A stretch of DNA of 54,124 nt from Chitinophagaceae bacterium UBA1946 (GTDB lineage: Bacteria > Bacteroidota > Bacteroidia > Chitinophagales > Chitinophagaceae), in assembly GCA_002336815.1 (NCBI GenBank), contig DDEU01000047.1:1-54124 (forward strand), written 5' to 3'. The notes beneath the pieces are model-generated. The model did no database searches. It was not told the DNA's origin and saw only the letters and a program-made list of their open reading frames with translations. The translations under genes and the position numbers were made by a program. Below are positions 44,105 to 53,047 of this stretch, piece after piece (within the stretch, counting starts at the first letter, position 1; every line of letters begins with the position of its first letter).

Positions 44105-44131
44105 AAATGCCGGTAATTACTACCGGCATTT
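44105..44131. terminator. bidirectional terminator hairpin
   Basis: Perfect 11-bp arms AAATGCCGGTA (44105-44115) and TACCGGCATTT (44121-44131) enclose an ATTAC loop, with T-rich ends on both strands. It lies 10 bases after the DNRLRE stop and 30 bases after the convergent arginase stop. Confidence 0.85.
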
Positions 44132-44161
44132 TCATATTCCATATCTGTGTGGGAGAAAGTT

Positions 44162-45109
44162 TTAATTCATCATCAGCACGTTCACACTCCGTTGTAAAAT
44201 ATTAAAAGCAATTTCGGCCATTAAATTCTCTTTGTCGAGTGTAGGATTTACTTCTGTGATCTCGAAACAGCAGATCTTCCTGTTCTGCATGAATTTACTG
44301 ATCAGGTCTTCCGCTTCTCTTTCCTTCAGTCCATTGCTTACCGGGGTGCCGGTGCCTTTTGATATGGTTGAATCAAGACTGTCCACATCAAAGCTTACAT
44401 AAATATCCGTGCAGTCACTCAGGTAACGAAGCACTTTACGGCTCACACTTTCTGCGCCATTGCGCCGCACTTCGTTGGTGGTGATTATCTTAATGCCATG
44501 TTTTTCCACCAGGGCTTTTTCTTCTGCTTCATAGTCCCGCAATGAAATGATCACCACATCTTCGGGCAATACTTTTGGATGTATCTTTCCCAGGTGCTTC
44601 AATTGCTCCCACATTTTATGGGTCTTTTCATCCAGTTCATGCACTTTGCATTCTTCATTGTCTTCTCCAATGGCGGTGGCAAGGCTCATGCCGTGCATAT
44701 TGCCCGAGGGCGTTGTGTAAGGCGTGTGCAGGTCTGCATGTGCATCGATCCAGATAACACCCAGTTTGCTTTTTGGCCTGGCCATTTTGATGCCAGCGAT
44801 GGTGCCTCCGGCAGTAGCGTGGTCGCCGCTTAAAATAACCGGGAAAAAATGTCCTTTGATGGAATCGCAAACTGCTTTGCTCACCCGCTCGTACATGGTA
44901 ACCATGCCGTGTATGCGTTTGGCATAGGGCGACTGGATGGGTTCAAACAGCAACTGGTTTTCCACTTCCACTTTTTCGGAAGGGAAATGCACAAAAAAGT
45001 TGCTCATAAAATCGAGCGCTGCGATTTTTATCGCATCTACACCCAGGCTTGCACCACGGGTGCCTGCACCAATTTCGCTTGGCACTTCAATCAATTTAAT
45101 ATTCTTCAT
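44162..45109 (-). CDS. rocF: arginase family hydrolase, probable arginase
   Basis: A 315-residue member of the ureohydrolase superfamily with the binuclear manganese motifs intact: SGDHATAGGT (His 97), IDAHADLHTP (Asp 122, His 124, Asp 126), SGNMHGMSLA, SFDVDSLD and CFEITEVNP. Arginase hydrolyses arginine to ornithine and urea. The GT(G)TPVSNGL segment and the length match arginases more than agmatinases or formimidoylglutamases, but the last are close in sequence and cannot be excluded. Cytoplasmic. Flanked by convergent DNRLRE gene and an unrelated upstream gene, so probably monocistronic. Confidence 0.87.
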   Translation of the reverse strand: MKNIKLIEVPSEIGAGTRGASLGVDAIKIAALDFMSNFFVHFPSEKVEVENQLLFEPIQSPYAKRIHGMVTMYERVSKAVCDSIKGHFFPVILSGDHATAGGTIAGIKMARPKSKLGVIWIDAHADLHTPYTTPSGNMHGMSLATAIGEDNEECKVHELDEKTHKMWEQLKHLGKIHPKVLPEDVVIISLRDYEAEEKALVEKHGIKIITTNEVRRNGAESVSRKVLRYLSDCTDIYVSFDVDSLDSTISKGTGTPVSNGLKEREAEDLISKFMQNRKICCFEITEVNPTLDKENLMAEIAFNILQRSVNVLMMN

Positions 45110-45209
45110 ATCATTATTTAAATACCGCCAACAGAGTGGGGGCTAGTAAGCAGTTAAGCATGCCCTGTAAAGCAGGATGAGTGATAAAAACAATCGTTGT
45201 ACTGCAAAT

Positions 45210-45929
45210 CTATAGAATTCCCTCCAAAGGACTCACTCCCCGGATGGTACCGGTTATTTTCAGGGGTTTAAACCGCACAAACATGTCTTCGCTGTACCAT
45301 TGCTCTTTTCTTGTTTTCACGATCACTTCTTTATGTGCTGTCATTTGGTAAGCAAAAATTTTCATGCTTTCCCGGCTTTGCCATACACTGAACGTGGCCT
45401 GTTTGATAAAAGGCATTTCTCCAATGCCGATAGAAGTCAGCAAGCCCTTTGCGCCATTCATTTGTGATGCCACTCCACCCACATTTGCCCAGAATGATCT
45501 TAGCTGAGATAAACGTATCGTAGCCCGGGTCAATATGGCGATAGGACCTTCATAGGCCGTTTGTTTGGCCAGTTCACCAAAGGGTTCCCTGCCATCCCAC
45601 TTGCCATGCCCTTCGATGGGTTCTAAAAAAAAAGTACAGGTTTCACAATTAAAAAACCGAAACCATTTTGAAATGAATGAACCGTATAACACCTCCATCA
45701 ATTCTTCTGCACTGCTGTTGACAGCTCCTGTCTCTTTATTTACCGTCAATATGGCCCATTGCTGCCAGTCGGGGTTTTTATCAAAGGTTCCGTTTTTGCC
45801 ACTACCCATTAATTTGTAAAAAGAAATGTTTCTATTGAGCCATAGCGGTACCCGGTGCAGTGCCATTGCCAGCAAAGCAAAATAAATATACCGCCTGCGA
45901 TAGCGGACAATAGTGAGTGTTACCTGCAT
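45210..45929 (-). CDS. spheroidene monooxygenase (CrtA)-like protein
   Basis: A 239-residue protein similar to CrtA-type oxygenases: NRNISFYKLMGSGKNGTF near the start of the conserved region, PIAILTRATIRLSQLRSFW in the middle and GEMPFIKQATFSVW, MKIFAYQMTAHKEVI, EQWYSEDMFVRFKP in the second half. In phototrophs CrtA introduces a keto group in acyclic carotenoids; the same fold in non-phototrophs has unknown substrates. The ATG at 45929 is used; an in-frame extension to 45983 adds a Cys-rich segment without support. There is no other carotenoid gene in the window, so a carotenoid role here is uncertain. It is isolated between arginase and the receptor gene. Confidence 0.7.
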   Translation of the reverse strand: MQVTLTIVRYRRRYIYFALLAMALHRVPLWLNRNISFYKLMGSGKNGTFDKNPDWQQWAILTVNKETGAVNSSAEELMEVLYGSFISKWFRFFNCETCTFFLEPIEGHGKWDGREPFGELAKQTAYEGPIAILTRATIRLSQLRSFWANVGGVASQMNGAKGLLTSIGIGEMPFIKQATFSVWQSRESMKIFAYQMTAHKEVIVKTRKEQWYSEDMFVRFKPLKITGTIRGVSPLEGIL

Positions 45930-46020
45930 ATTGCAACAATAACAAGTTTTTTTTAAATAAGTTGATAAAAAGAAAGGCCCCAAAAAGGGCCCTTCGTGTC
46001 TCTATTACCAAAAAACAAAA

Positions 46021-48624
46021 CTAGTTCTGTATACTTTCAGATGCATTCTGCTCACCCTTTGTGCTTTTTCTTTTAAAGAGAGCGAAATCGATCTTTCCAA
46101 AGCGGTAAGAGAAATTGAGCCTGAACATTTGCGGGTCTCTCAACCTGGAATATTCCTGCGTAAAATAATCGCTGTAACTATACTGGCTGTTGATCCTTGT
46201 TCTAAAAATATCGCTGATGTTCAATGAAACGGAGGCCGCATTATTTTTAAGAAAGCTTTTCTTAAACGCAATATCCATTCCCCAGTTTGCTTTTATATAA
46301 CCCTGCGAAGCGCTCTGGCTTTGGTTCCATGGCCCGCCCATGCCACCCTGGTTGTTATTTACAGGAAGATTGGTCTTTGACTGGTAAGTAGTAGTAAGCT
46401 GTATGGCAAAATTTGCAGGGAGTTTGAAATTACTGTTGAATTTTGCAAACATGCTCCACAACGCATCCTGCTGTGCACTATTGGTGATATTACTGGTGTT
46501 GATCTTTGAATTGTATACATTTACATTCGTACTGATATCCCACCATTTAGCAAGGTAGTTAACCGATGTAAGTTCCGCACCTGCAGCATAACTTGAATTG
46601 GCATTGATGTAAGAATTAATGATGTCTGTATTGCCTGTTAACGGGTTCAATTCCTGGCTCAAATAGCGGGTGATCAAATTGGTGCTATGTTTGTAATAAA
46701 CCGAACCCAGCAAGGTATTCTTTCCACCAAAGGTTTTCAGGTACGACATTTCATAGGCGTAGGTAAATTCAGGTTTCAAAGCCGGGTTACCCCTGGTGAT
46801 ATTCAGCTTATCAGTATAATCTGTGAACGGGATGAGCTGAAAAAAGTTGGGCCGGTTGATCCGCCTTGTAACACTAAGCTGCAGCTCCTGGTTGTTCTTT
46901 AATTTCCGGCTCAGGAACAGGGAAGGGAACAGGCTGATGGGGTAATTGTTCCTGAATTTCTCTCCTGTATTGGTAAGCGTGCCATTGTAGTCTGAGCTTT
47001 CTGCTCTTAACCCAGCTTTATAGCTGAAGTTTTTAATGGTATTGCTGATGGTGGCGTAGGCTGCATACACATTGTCGTTGTTCTTATAATTGCTGGTGGC
47101 TGAGCTGATGAGATCGTAACTATTGGTAAGGTCATTAAAAACGTAATTGTAGGTATTGTTGATTCGGCTCCTGATTGCCGCCCTTACACCGGTTTCGAGT
47201 TTGTAGGTTTTCATGAAGGGCAATACAAAATCAGATTGTATCACAAAATTCTTGTCGCTTCCATTACCAACTACTTTTTCATATCCCGTGTTCAGCACTG
47301 AACCATTGGTTGCAAAATTATTGGTGGTATAGAGTGAATTGTTCTCATTTTTTCCGCCGAAATAATTCGCATCAATGGTAAATTCTTCTCCTTCTTTTTT
47401 GAAGAGGTGCTTCAGTCCGAATACAAGTCCCTGGCCATTGAACTGGCGTGTGCCGGTAGTAATGCGCTCACTGGCGCTGCTTATCTTACCTGAGGTAAAA
47501 AGGCTGTCTGTACTGATATTGATCGTTTCGTAAGGATTGAATTCTCCGTGAACCTTGATCGCTGAAAGCGATAAAGTAGTCCTGTTCGAAATAAAATAAT
47601 CCACGCCTGCTTTTCCAAAAAGAAAGCCGCCCTTGGTTTTATTGTAATTGTCCTGGTAGATAGAAGTGAGGGGACTGGTGAGCAGGTTCTGCCTGTCGGT
47701 AGTGCCCGTGCTGATGCCTTTGTTCTGGTTGCCGTTGAAAGATGCGGTGAAATTAAATTTGTTCTGCCGCAGGCTAATGTCGCCACCGCCATTCAGCGCA
47801 CCTCTTTTATCAACGCCTGCTCTCACATTGCCGTTATAGCCAGTCTTCTTATTTTTCTTCAATACCACATTGAGTATGCCGCCACCTCCGCCCGAAGCAT
47901 CGTATTTGGCAGAAGGATTGGTGATCACTTCCACGCTTTCAATTACATCCGCCGGTATCTGGTCGAGCGTTAGCGTAGTAGGCCTTCCGTCTACCAATAA
48001 CTGGGGTGCCGCATTTCTTACTGATACATTTCCATCAATGTCCACATTCACCGACGGTACATTCCGCATCACATCAACGCCGGTGCCACCTGCACTCATT
48101 ATATTTTTTTCTACGTTAAATACTTTTTTATCAGCGCTTAATTTAATGGACTGCGTTACTGCTGTAACCGTTACATTCTGTAATTCTTTCGCATCACTGG
48201 CCAGCGTGATATTGCCCAGGTCTTTGTCAAACGAAGGCATGGCACCGGGTGTTGGCTGTGCAGGCTTTCCAGCTTCCATCTTTGGTAAAAAGGAAACAGG
48301 TAGTTCATATTCTTTTAACCCCATGCTGCTAACCTTTAATTTGATGGGTGTCATCACCGGCAACTCTTCAAAATTAAATTCACCATTGGCCTTGGTCACC
48401 ATCGCTTTTAGCAATATCTCTTTTTGTTTTTTACTGGCCGAATCGTATTTGCGCTGCATCAGCATCACAGAAGCGCCGGAAACGGGTTTGCCATCTGCAT
48501 CTACCAATTTGCCAAACACATGACCCATGTTTGCGGGCATGCCCTGGCCCATTCCACCGGGCATTTGCGCCTGCAGCGTTAGGCCCGTAAAGGCAATTGC
48601 GATGAAGGTGAGGAAATTTCTCAT
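46021..48624 (-). CDS. TonB-dependent receptor-like outer membrane beta-barrel protein
   Basis: An 867-residue outer membrane protein. Signal peptide MRNFLTFIAIAFTGLTLQAQ, a Gly/Met-rich stretch (MPGGMGQGMPANMG), then a carboxypeptidase-like regulatory domain at about 33-130 (GKLVDADGKPVSGASVML). The plug domain (SAGGTGVDVMRNVPSVNVD, VSVRNAAPQLLVDGRP, VITNPSAKYDASGGGG) is followed by a large barrel of the outer-membrane-protein beta-barrel 3 type, ending in a short charged tail (KRKSTKGEQNASESIQN). The start at 48624 is preferred because an earlier ATG (48663) overlaps a TAnnTTTG box. Ligand unknown. It lies downstream of the LytTR pair on the same strand but 274 bases away, with its own promoter candidate. 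Confidence 0.87.
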   Translation of the reverse strand: MRNFLTFIAIAFTGLTLQAQMPGGMGQGMPANMGHVFGKLVDADGKPVSGASVMLMQRKYDSASKKQKEILLKAMVTKANGEFNFEELPVMTPIKLKVSSMGLKEYELPVSFLPKMEAGKPAQPTPGAMPSFDKDLGNITLASDAKELQNVTVTAVTQSIKLSADKKVFNVEKNIMSAGGTGVDVMRNVPSVNVDIDGNVSVRNAAPQLLVDGRPTTLTLDQIPADVIESVEVITNPSAKYDASGGGGGILNVVLKKNKKTGYNGNVRAGVDKRGALNGGGDISLRQNKFNFTASFNGNQNKGISTGTTDRQNLLTSPLTSIYQDNYNKTKGGFLFGKAGVDYFISNRTTLSLSAIKVHGEFNPYETINISTDSLFTSGKISSASERITTGTRQFNGQGLVFGLKHLFKKEGEEFTIDANYFGGKNENNSLYTTNNFATNGSVLNTGYEKVVGNGSDKNFVIQSDFVLPFMKTYKLETGVRAAIRSRINNTYNYVFNDLTNSYDLISSATSNYKNNDNVYAAYATISNTIKNFSYKAGLRAESSDYNGTLTNTGEKFRNNYPISLFPSLFLSRKLKNNQELQLSVTRRINRPNFFQLIPFTDYTDKLNITRGNPALKPEFTYAYEMSYLKTFGGKNTLLGSVYYKHSTNLITRYLSQELNPLTGNTDIINSYINANSSYAAGAELTSVNYLAKWWDISTNVNVYNSKINTSNITNSAQQDALWSMFAKFNSNFKLPANFAIQLTTTYQSKTNLPVNNNQGGMGGPWNQSQSASQGYIKANWGMDIAFKKSFLKNNAASVSLNISDIFRTRINSQYSYSDYFTQEYSRLRDPQMFRLNFSYRFGKIDFALFKRKSTKGEQNASESIQN

Positions 48625-48645
48625 GTTGTTATTTTTAATTGAATA

Positions 48646-48653
48646 CAAATGTA
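48646..48653 (-). promoter_or_regulatory. candidate -7 box of the beta-barrel receptor gene
   Basis: Minus strand TACATTTG, an exact TAnnTTTG match, ending 21 bases before the ATG at 48624. No TTTG is seen at -33 spacing. It lies inside the longer in-frame ORF, favouring the shorter start. Confidence 0.4.
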
Positions 48654-48898
48654 TTTTCATCAAGAGGGTTTGTACGGGAAATGAGATAAAAACAGCTTAT
48701 CCTGCGACGAAAATCAAACTGGTTTTTTATGACTGATGATGAGCGGAAAATAAAGCGGACAACAGGTTCAGTTTATTCACGCAAAGAAGCAAAGGAAGAG
48801 ATGAAGGCGATGAGAAAGCGACGATAAAGGTTAGGTTATTGCCTCTTTTTCTTTGTGTGAAATATTAATAGCGAACTGGCGGCGATGAGGCAACACCA

Positions 48899-49609
48899 TT
48901 ATAACTTACCGGTAATGGTAGTAATGGCATCCCGGTAATTATCACTCACAGGAAGTTCTGTGCTGCCGATAAAGACGCTGGTTTTACGGATGGCAGTAAT
49001 GAAGGCTACGGAAGCGATGTAAGATTTGTGAATGCGGATAAATTTTTCAGCAGGCAGTTGTTCTTCGATGGTTTTCATCGGCATCCGGGTGATCACCGGT
49101 TTGGAACTGCTGTGCAAATGAATCTTGATATAGTCTTTCAGCCCTTCGATGTACACGATATCCGAAAGGGTAACTTTTACCAAACTGTATTCAACATTTA
49201 CAAAAAAATATTCGGGTGCCAGTTTGCTGTTAGTGCTGTGCTGCGATTGTTTAAGGTCAAATAATTCTTTGGCCTTGTTGCATGCTTTAATGAATCTTTC
49301 CAGCGATACGGGTTTTACCAGGTAATCTGTCACTTCCAGGTTAAAGCCTTCCAATGCATATTTTTCGTAGGCTGTTACCAGTATGATCATCGGTTTAACC
49401 GTAAGGCTTTGTATGAACTGAAGCCCGGTAAGGCCGGGCATCTGGATGTCGAGAAAAATAAGATCCGGTTTTTTTTCTTCGATCGCTTTCATTGCTTCCA
49501 GTGCACTGTCGTAGCTGCCCACCAGTTTGAAATAGGGTAGTTTGCTGATATTGTCTTCCAGCAGTTCAAGCGCCAGCGGCTCATCATCTATCGCAATGCA
49601 ATTGATCAT
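48899..49609 (-). CDS. LytTR family response regulator
   Basis: A 236-residue two-component regulator. The receiver domain (1-120) has the acidic pair at Asp 8-Asp 9, the phosphorylation site Asp 54 in IFLDIQMPG, the Thr/Ser switch at Thr 79 (LVTAYEKY) and Lys 99 (YLVKP). The LytTR DNA-binding domain (about 135-235) has YFFVNVEYSLVKVTLSDIVYIEGLKDYI and the RIHKSYIAS helix. It binds promoter direct repeats and is switched by the sensor kinase encoded immediately upstream; their codons overlap by one base (TGATG). Targets are unknown; the adjacent beta-barrel receptor gene is a candidate by position only. Confidence 0.94.
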   Translation of the reverse strand: MINCIAIDDEPLALELLEDNISKLPYFKLVGSYDSALEAMKAIEEKKPDLIFLDIQMPGLTGLQFIQSLTVKPMIILVTAYEKYALEGFNLEVTDYLVKPVSLERFIKACNKAKELFDLKQSQHSTNSKLAPEYFFVNVEYSLVKVTLSDIVYIEGLKDYIKIHLHSSSKPVITRMPMKTIEEQLPAEKFIRIHKSYIASVAFITAIRKTSVFIGSTELPVSDNYRDAITTITGKL

Positions 49610-50661
49610 CAGGAAAGTTGTATTTGAAGTCTGACAGTAAAAAGGTCGTTGCTTTTTTCGATGCTGAGTTCATGATCATGGCTGTACAATAATTCCAGCC
49701 GCCTGCCGACATTCGCCAGGCCAATACCCGAGGCCTTGTCTTTTATTTCATTGGAAACAGGGTTGTATTTATTTTGTACGATGAACCGCAGTACGCCACT
49801 GGCTGCACTCAGCTCTATGTTGATCATCGCATTTTCGATCATACCGGTACCATGCTTAAAAGCGTTTTCTACAAACGGTATCAGCAGCATGGGTTCAATA
49901 AAATAAGTGGCATCGGGTTCAACAAACTTTGTGTTGATCGTGATCTTTTTGCCGAAGCGCTGTTGCTGCAGGTCGATATAACTCTGGAGGTATTCCGTTT
50001 CTTTTTCCAGCGATACTTTTTCTTCATCGGTCTCATACAACATGTAGCGCATCAGCGATGAAAGCTTTATCAGCGAAGGTTCCAGCTGGTCGGATTGTTT
50101 GCGGGCGAGGGCCACCATATTGTTGAGCACATTGAACATAAAATGCGGACTCACCTGCGAACGGAGCAATGACAATTCTGTTTTTAAAAATTCATTTTCT
50201 TTTTCCTGTGCAAGATTATCGGCTACGATCTTATCCCTGATGGTGCGGTAAGCGATGCTGCAGGCAAGGATAAAAATGAAAATAAAAAAGGAGAAAAAAA
50301 TATGTTTCTTCAATTCAAAGTGCATGCCCGACACCGATTGAAAATGCTGTCTTAGCAAACCCCCTTCTAAACAGATGATCGTAAAACTTACGGTAACCGC
50401 CAGCAGGTAAAGAATGTATTTTCTTTTATAAAACAGTTGCGGAAACAGTAAAAATGCATTGAGGTAAAAAAAGCTGACGAGAAAGAGGTCGTTGATCCTT
50501 GACAAGATGAAATTGATCGAATCATCATAAGCAGGTTTATGCGGTTGTTCTGCAGCATTGTAGGATGGCCTCAGCAGGTACGGCAGCGAAAAAAGGGTGA
50601 TCCAGGCAATGCTGTGCAGCAATATCACCATCCATTTTTTATTGTACCAGGATTCTTTCAC
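49609..50661 (-). CDS. LytS-like sensor histidine kinase
   Basis: A 350-residue membrane kinase with four predicted helices (about 11-30, 56-76, 81-101, 120-138) and a cytoplasmic coiled linker. The His_kinase domain has the phosphorylated His 173 in SPHFMFNVLNN, and the ATPase domain shows IPFVENAFKHG (N box) and GIGLANVGRRLELLY (G box). The start is a GTG at 50661; the first ATG in frame is ten codons later and would leave a shorter first helix. It senses an unknown envelope signal through its membrane region, since there is no large periplasmic domain. It phosphorylates the LytTR regulator encoded downstream with a one-base overlap. Confidence 0.93.
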   Translation of the reverse strand: MKESWYNKKWMVILLHSIAWITLFSLPYLLRPSYNAAEQPHKPAYDDSINFILSRINDLFLVSFFYLNAFLLFPQLFYKRKYILYLLAVTVSFTIICLEGGLLRQHFQSVSGMHFELKKHIFFSFFIFIFILACSIAYRTIRDKIVADNLAQEKENEFLKTELSLLRSQVSPHFMFNVLNNMVALARKQSDQLEPSLIKLSSLMRYMLYETDEEKVSLEKETEYLQSYIDLQQQRFGKKITINTKFVEPDATYFIEPMLLIPFVENAFKHGTGMIENAMINIELSAASGVLRFIVQNKYNPVSNEIKDKASGIGLANVGRRLELLYSHDHELSIEKSNDLFTVRLQIQLS

Positions 50662-50895
50662 GCTGCCAAATTAGTGATCTATTATTATAAAAATCTCTCT
50701 TGGCCCAACATTGCGACGTAGGGCTTTTTTTCGGCTACCAAAATCCCTGCAGGGGCTGATTATGACAAATTTTAAAGAACGGCCATCTCAATTGAGGTAT
50801 TAAAATATTTCTAACGAACAGAAAATATTTATAAAGAAAATCTACCCAAAAAGAAAAACCATCGCTGTCGAACAAATAAAATGATCGTTTTCTTT

Positions 50896-50903
50896 TACTT
50901 TTG
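50896..50903 (+). promoter_or_regulatory. candidate -7 box of the aminotransferase gene
   Basis: TACTTTTG, an exact TAnnTTTG match, 20 bases before the ATG at 50924. No TTTG is seen at -33 spacing. The 262-bp gap between the divergent kinase and aminotransferase genes is AT-rich and shows nothing else. Confidence 0.4.
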
Positions 50904-50923
50904 CATTCAAATTTTACAAGCAT

Positions 50924-52114
50924 ATGCAATTATCCTCTTTATTAGACCGTTTTGCCGAACCGGAAACCCTTAAAATGGCTAAACTGGGCCGTGAACTTCG
51001 TGCAAAAGGCGTTGATGTGATCGACCTTAGTTTGGGAGAACCGGATTTTGATACACCACAACATATTAAAGATGCCGCCATTAAGGCGATCAACGACAAC
51101 TGGAGTCACTATACACCCGTTCCGGGATTTGCTGATCTCAGAGAAGCAGTTTGTACCAAACTTAAAAGGGATAACAATCTTGATTATAAACCTGAAAATA
51201 TTGTAACCTCAACGGGAGCCAAGCAGAGTCTTGCAAATGTGATATTGGCTTTAGCAGATGAAGGAGAAGAAGTAATTATACCTACGCCTTACTGGGTAAC
51301 CTATTCTGAACTGGTAAAAATTGCAAGAGCCACGGTTGTGGAGATACGCTCTACCCTGGAAAGCGGTTTTAAAATTACTCCAGCAGATCTCGAAGCGGCC
51401 ATCACACCCAAAACAAAACTGTTCCTGTTCTCTTCACCCTGCAACCCTTCGGGTGCGGTGTACAGCAAGGCAGAGCTGGAGGGACTGGCAGAAGTGTTCA
51501 GGAAACACCCTAACATTTATATCATTGCAGATGAAATTTATGAGTACATCAATTTTGCAGGAAAGCATGAAAGCATTGCACAGTTCGATGATATCAAAGA
51601 CCGGGTGATCGTTGTGAATGGATTGAGCAAGGGGTTTGCGATGACGGGCTGGCGGCTTGGATACATTGCTGCAAATGTTGACATTGCAAAAGCCTGTGAA
51701 AAATTACAGGGACAGTTTACCAGCGCTACCTGCTCCATTACGCAAAAAGCAGCCGTGGTGGCACTTACCACTGATCTGAAACCTTCTTTTGAAATGACGG
51801 AAGAATTTACCAGGAGAAGGGCAAGGGTGCTGGAGCTGATCAAAGATATTCCCGGCTTCAAATGCTTTGCACCGGAAGGCGCCTTCTATATTTTCCCGGA
51901 CATCAGCTATTATTACGGTAAGAGTGATGGAGAAAATAAGATCACCAACTCTGCCGATTTTTCTATGTACCTCCTGAATACGGCGCATGTTTCGTCTGTG
52001 ATGGGAGAGGCGTTTGGTGAACCCAACTGCGTACGTTTTTCATTTGCCAACAGCATGGAAAATATTGAAAAGGCCTGGGTAAGGATCAAAGAGGCATTGG
52101 CCAAACTGAAATAA
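50924..52114 (+). CDS. class I pyridoxal-phosphate aminotransferase (aspartate aminotransferase-like)
   Basis: A 396-residue fold-type I aminotransferase. The PLP contacts are complete: TSTGAKQSL (phosphate cup), PTPYWVTYSEL, SSPCNPSGAVY with Asn 174, IADEIYEYI with Asp 203 and Tyr 206, and the Schiff-base Lys 236 in GLSKGFAMTGWRLGY. The N-terminal LSLGEPDFDTPQHI and the length match the I-gamma aspartate/prephenate aminotransferases of Bacteroidota. It probably makes aspartate from oxaloacetate, perhaps with aromatic activity. Monocistronic: the palindromic element at 52131 follows within 20 bases. Confidence 0.93.
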   Translation: MQLSSLLDRFAEPETLKMAKLGRELRAKGVDVIDLSLGEPDFDTPQHIKDAAIKAINDNWSHYTPVPGFADLREAVCTKLKRDNNLDYKPENIVTSTGAKQSLANVILALADEGEEVIIPTPYWVTYSELVKIARATVVEIRSTLESGFKITPADLEAAITPKTKLFLFSSPCNPSGAVYSKAELEGLAEVFRKHPNIYIIADEIYEYINFAGKHESIAQFDDIKDRVIVVNGLSKGFAMTGWRLGYIAANVDIAKACEKLQGQFTSATCSITQKAAVVALTTDLKPSFEMTEEFTRRRARVLELIKDIPGFKCFAPEGAFYIFPDISYYYGKSDGENKITNSADFSMYLLNTAHVSSVMGEAFGEPNCVRFSFANSMENIEKAWVRIKEALAKLK

Positions 52115-52130
52115 TCTATCCATTTTTTTT

Positions 52131-52260
52131 GAGGCTGTCTTAAAAGGCCATTGATTGTCATGTTGAGCTTGTCGAAATATAACAATCAATGGACAATCAA
52201 ATCTGTAAACATTTCGCTAAACTCAATGTGACAGATTTGATTGCTTTTAAGACTGCCTCT
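52131..52260. repeat. 130-bp palindromic element with three stems
   Basis: Outer arms GAGGCTGTCTTAAAAG (52131-52146) and CTTTTAAGACTGCCTC (52244-52259) pair with one mismatch. Inside are two hairpins: CCATTGATTG/CAATCAATGG (52148-52157, 52183-52192) and CAATCAAATCTGT/ACAGATTTGATTG (52194-52206, 52231-52243), both perfect. The two loops are largely complementary to each other, so a single long hairpin is an alternative fold. This looks like a MITE or REP-type mobile fragment; it holds no ORF. It may also end transcription of the aminotransferase gene. Confidence 0.75.
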
Positions 52261-52351
52261 TTCTTGTTTTTTATTGCTTTAACATAAGTGTAACAGTTTG
52301 TTTTATGGACATGCAGTAAAGCTTCATCTATGGCTTTCAAACCAACACTGT

Positions 52352-53047
52352 ATGAACTCCAGGATCACTGCGTATGCAACCGCAAAACAATTTGCCCTGT
52401 TTATCTTTTTCTGGCTCCCCATTATCTTTTTTAGCCTCCTGCTCATTTACAACACCCTTCCTTATTTCAGTTTCAAAAATGATTTTTCATTTATCCGGGA
52501 AAGGGCGGTGCTTTTTTTACAACCGGCTTATGCCACCTGTTTTTATGTACACATTTTTGCAGGCATGTGCTGCATCGGTGCGGCATTGCTGCAATTCTCA
52601 TCCGGCATACTTAAAAAACGAAAGCCCGTTCATGTGTGGAGCGGAAGAATTTATGTAAGTGTAGTATTGCTGCTTGGTGCACCTACCGGGATGTACATGA
52701 GTTTTTTTGCCAAGGGAACCGGGGCAGAAAGAGGCTTATTCATGTTCATGGCAATTGCCTGGTTCTTATTTACACTGAAGGGCTTCACTACCATTTTACA
52801 AAAGAATGTGCTGGCGCATAAGCTATGGATGATCAGGAGCTATGCAATGGCATTAACGGCCGTAACCTTCCGGGTGTATTACCTGGTGTTGTACCTGATG
52901 GATGTGGAACTCACCCAAAACTACGAGACCAGTTTATGGATCAGTGTTGTTGGAAATTTATTGCTGGCGGAAATATTAATATTCCGGCGCTCAACAAAAT
53001 ACCTGGAAACATTCAGCATTCTTTCATCAAACAATCATAAAATATGA
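52352..53047 (+). CDS. DUF2306 family membrane protein
   Basis: A 231-residue integral membrane protein with about six helices (LFIFFWLPIIFFSLLLIY, CFYVHIFAGMCCIGAALLQF, VVLLLGAPTGMYMSFFA, and others). The His residues typical of the DUF2306 group appear in YVHIFAG, VHVWSGRIYV and AHKLWMIRSYA, which could bind metal or haem. Function is unknown in the family. The start is ATG 52352; a TTG at 52298 would add 18 poorly fitting residues. The stop overlaps the next gene's ATG by four bases (ATGA), so both are made together. It lies just after the palindromic element. Confidence 0.8.
   Translation: MNSRITAYATAKQFALFIFFWLPIIFFSLLLIYNTLPYFSFKNDFSFIRERAVLFLQPAYATCFYVHIFAGMCCIGAALLQFSSGILKKRKPVHVWSGRIYVSVVLLLGAPTGMYMSFFAKGTGAERGLFMFMAIAWFLFTLKGFTTILQKNVLAHKLWMIRSYAMALTAVTFRVYYLVLYLMDVELTQNYETSLWISVVGNLLLAEILIFRRSTKYLETFSILSSNNHKI

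Noticed and set aside
47870..48523. 217-codon plus-strand ORF opposite the beta-barrel receptor gene
   Set aside because: Low-complexity Ser/Thr/Pro composition with no domain, opposite a clear gene.
48839..48893. TTGCCTC/GAGGCAA dyad after the LytTR gene
   Set aside because: The 41-base loop is too large for a convincing terminator and there is no T run.
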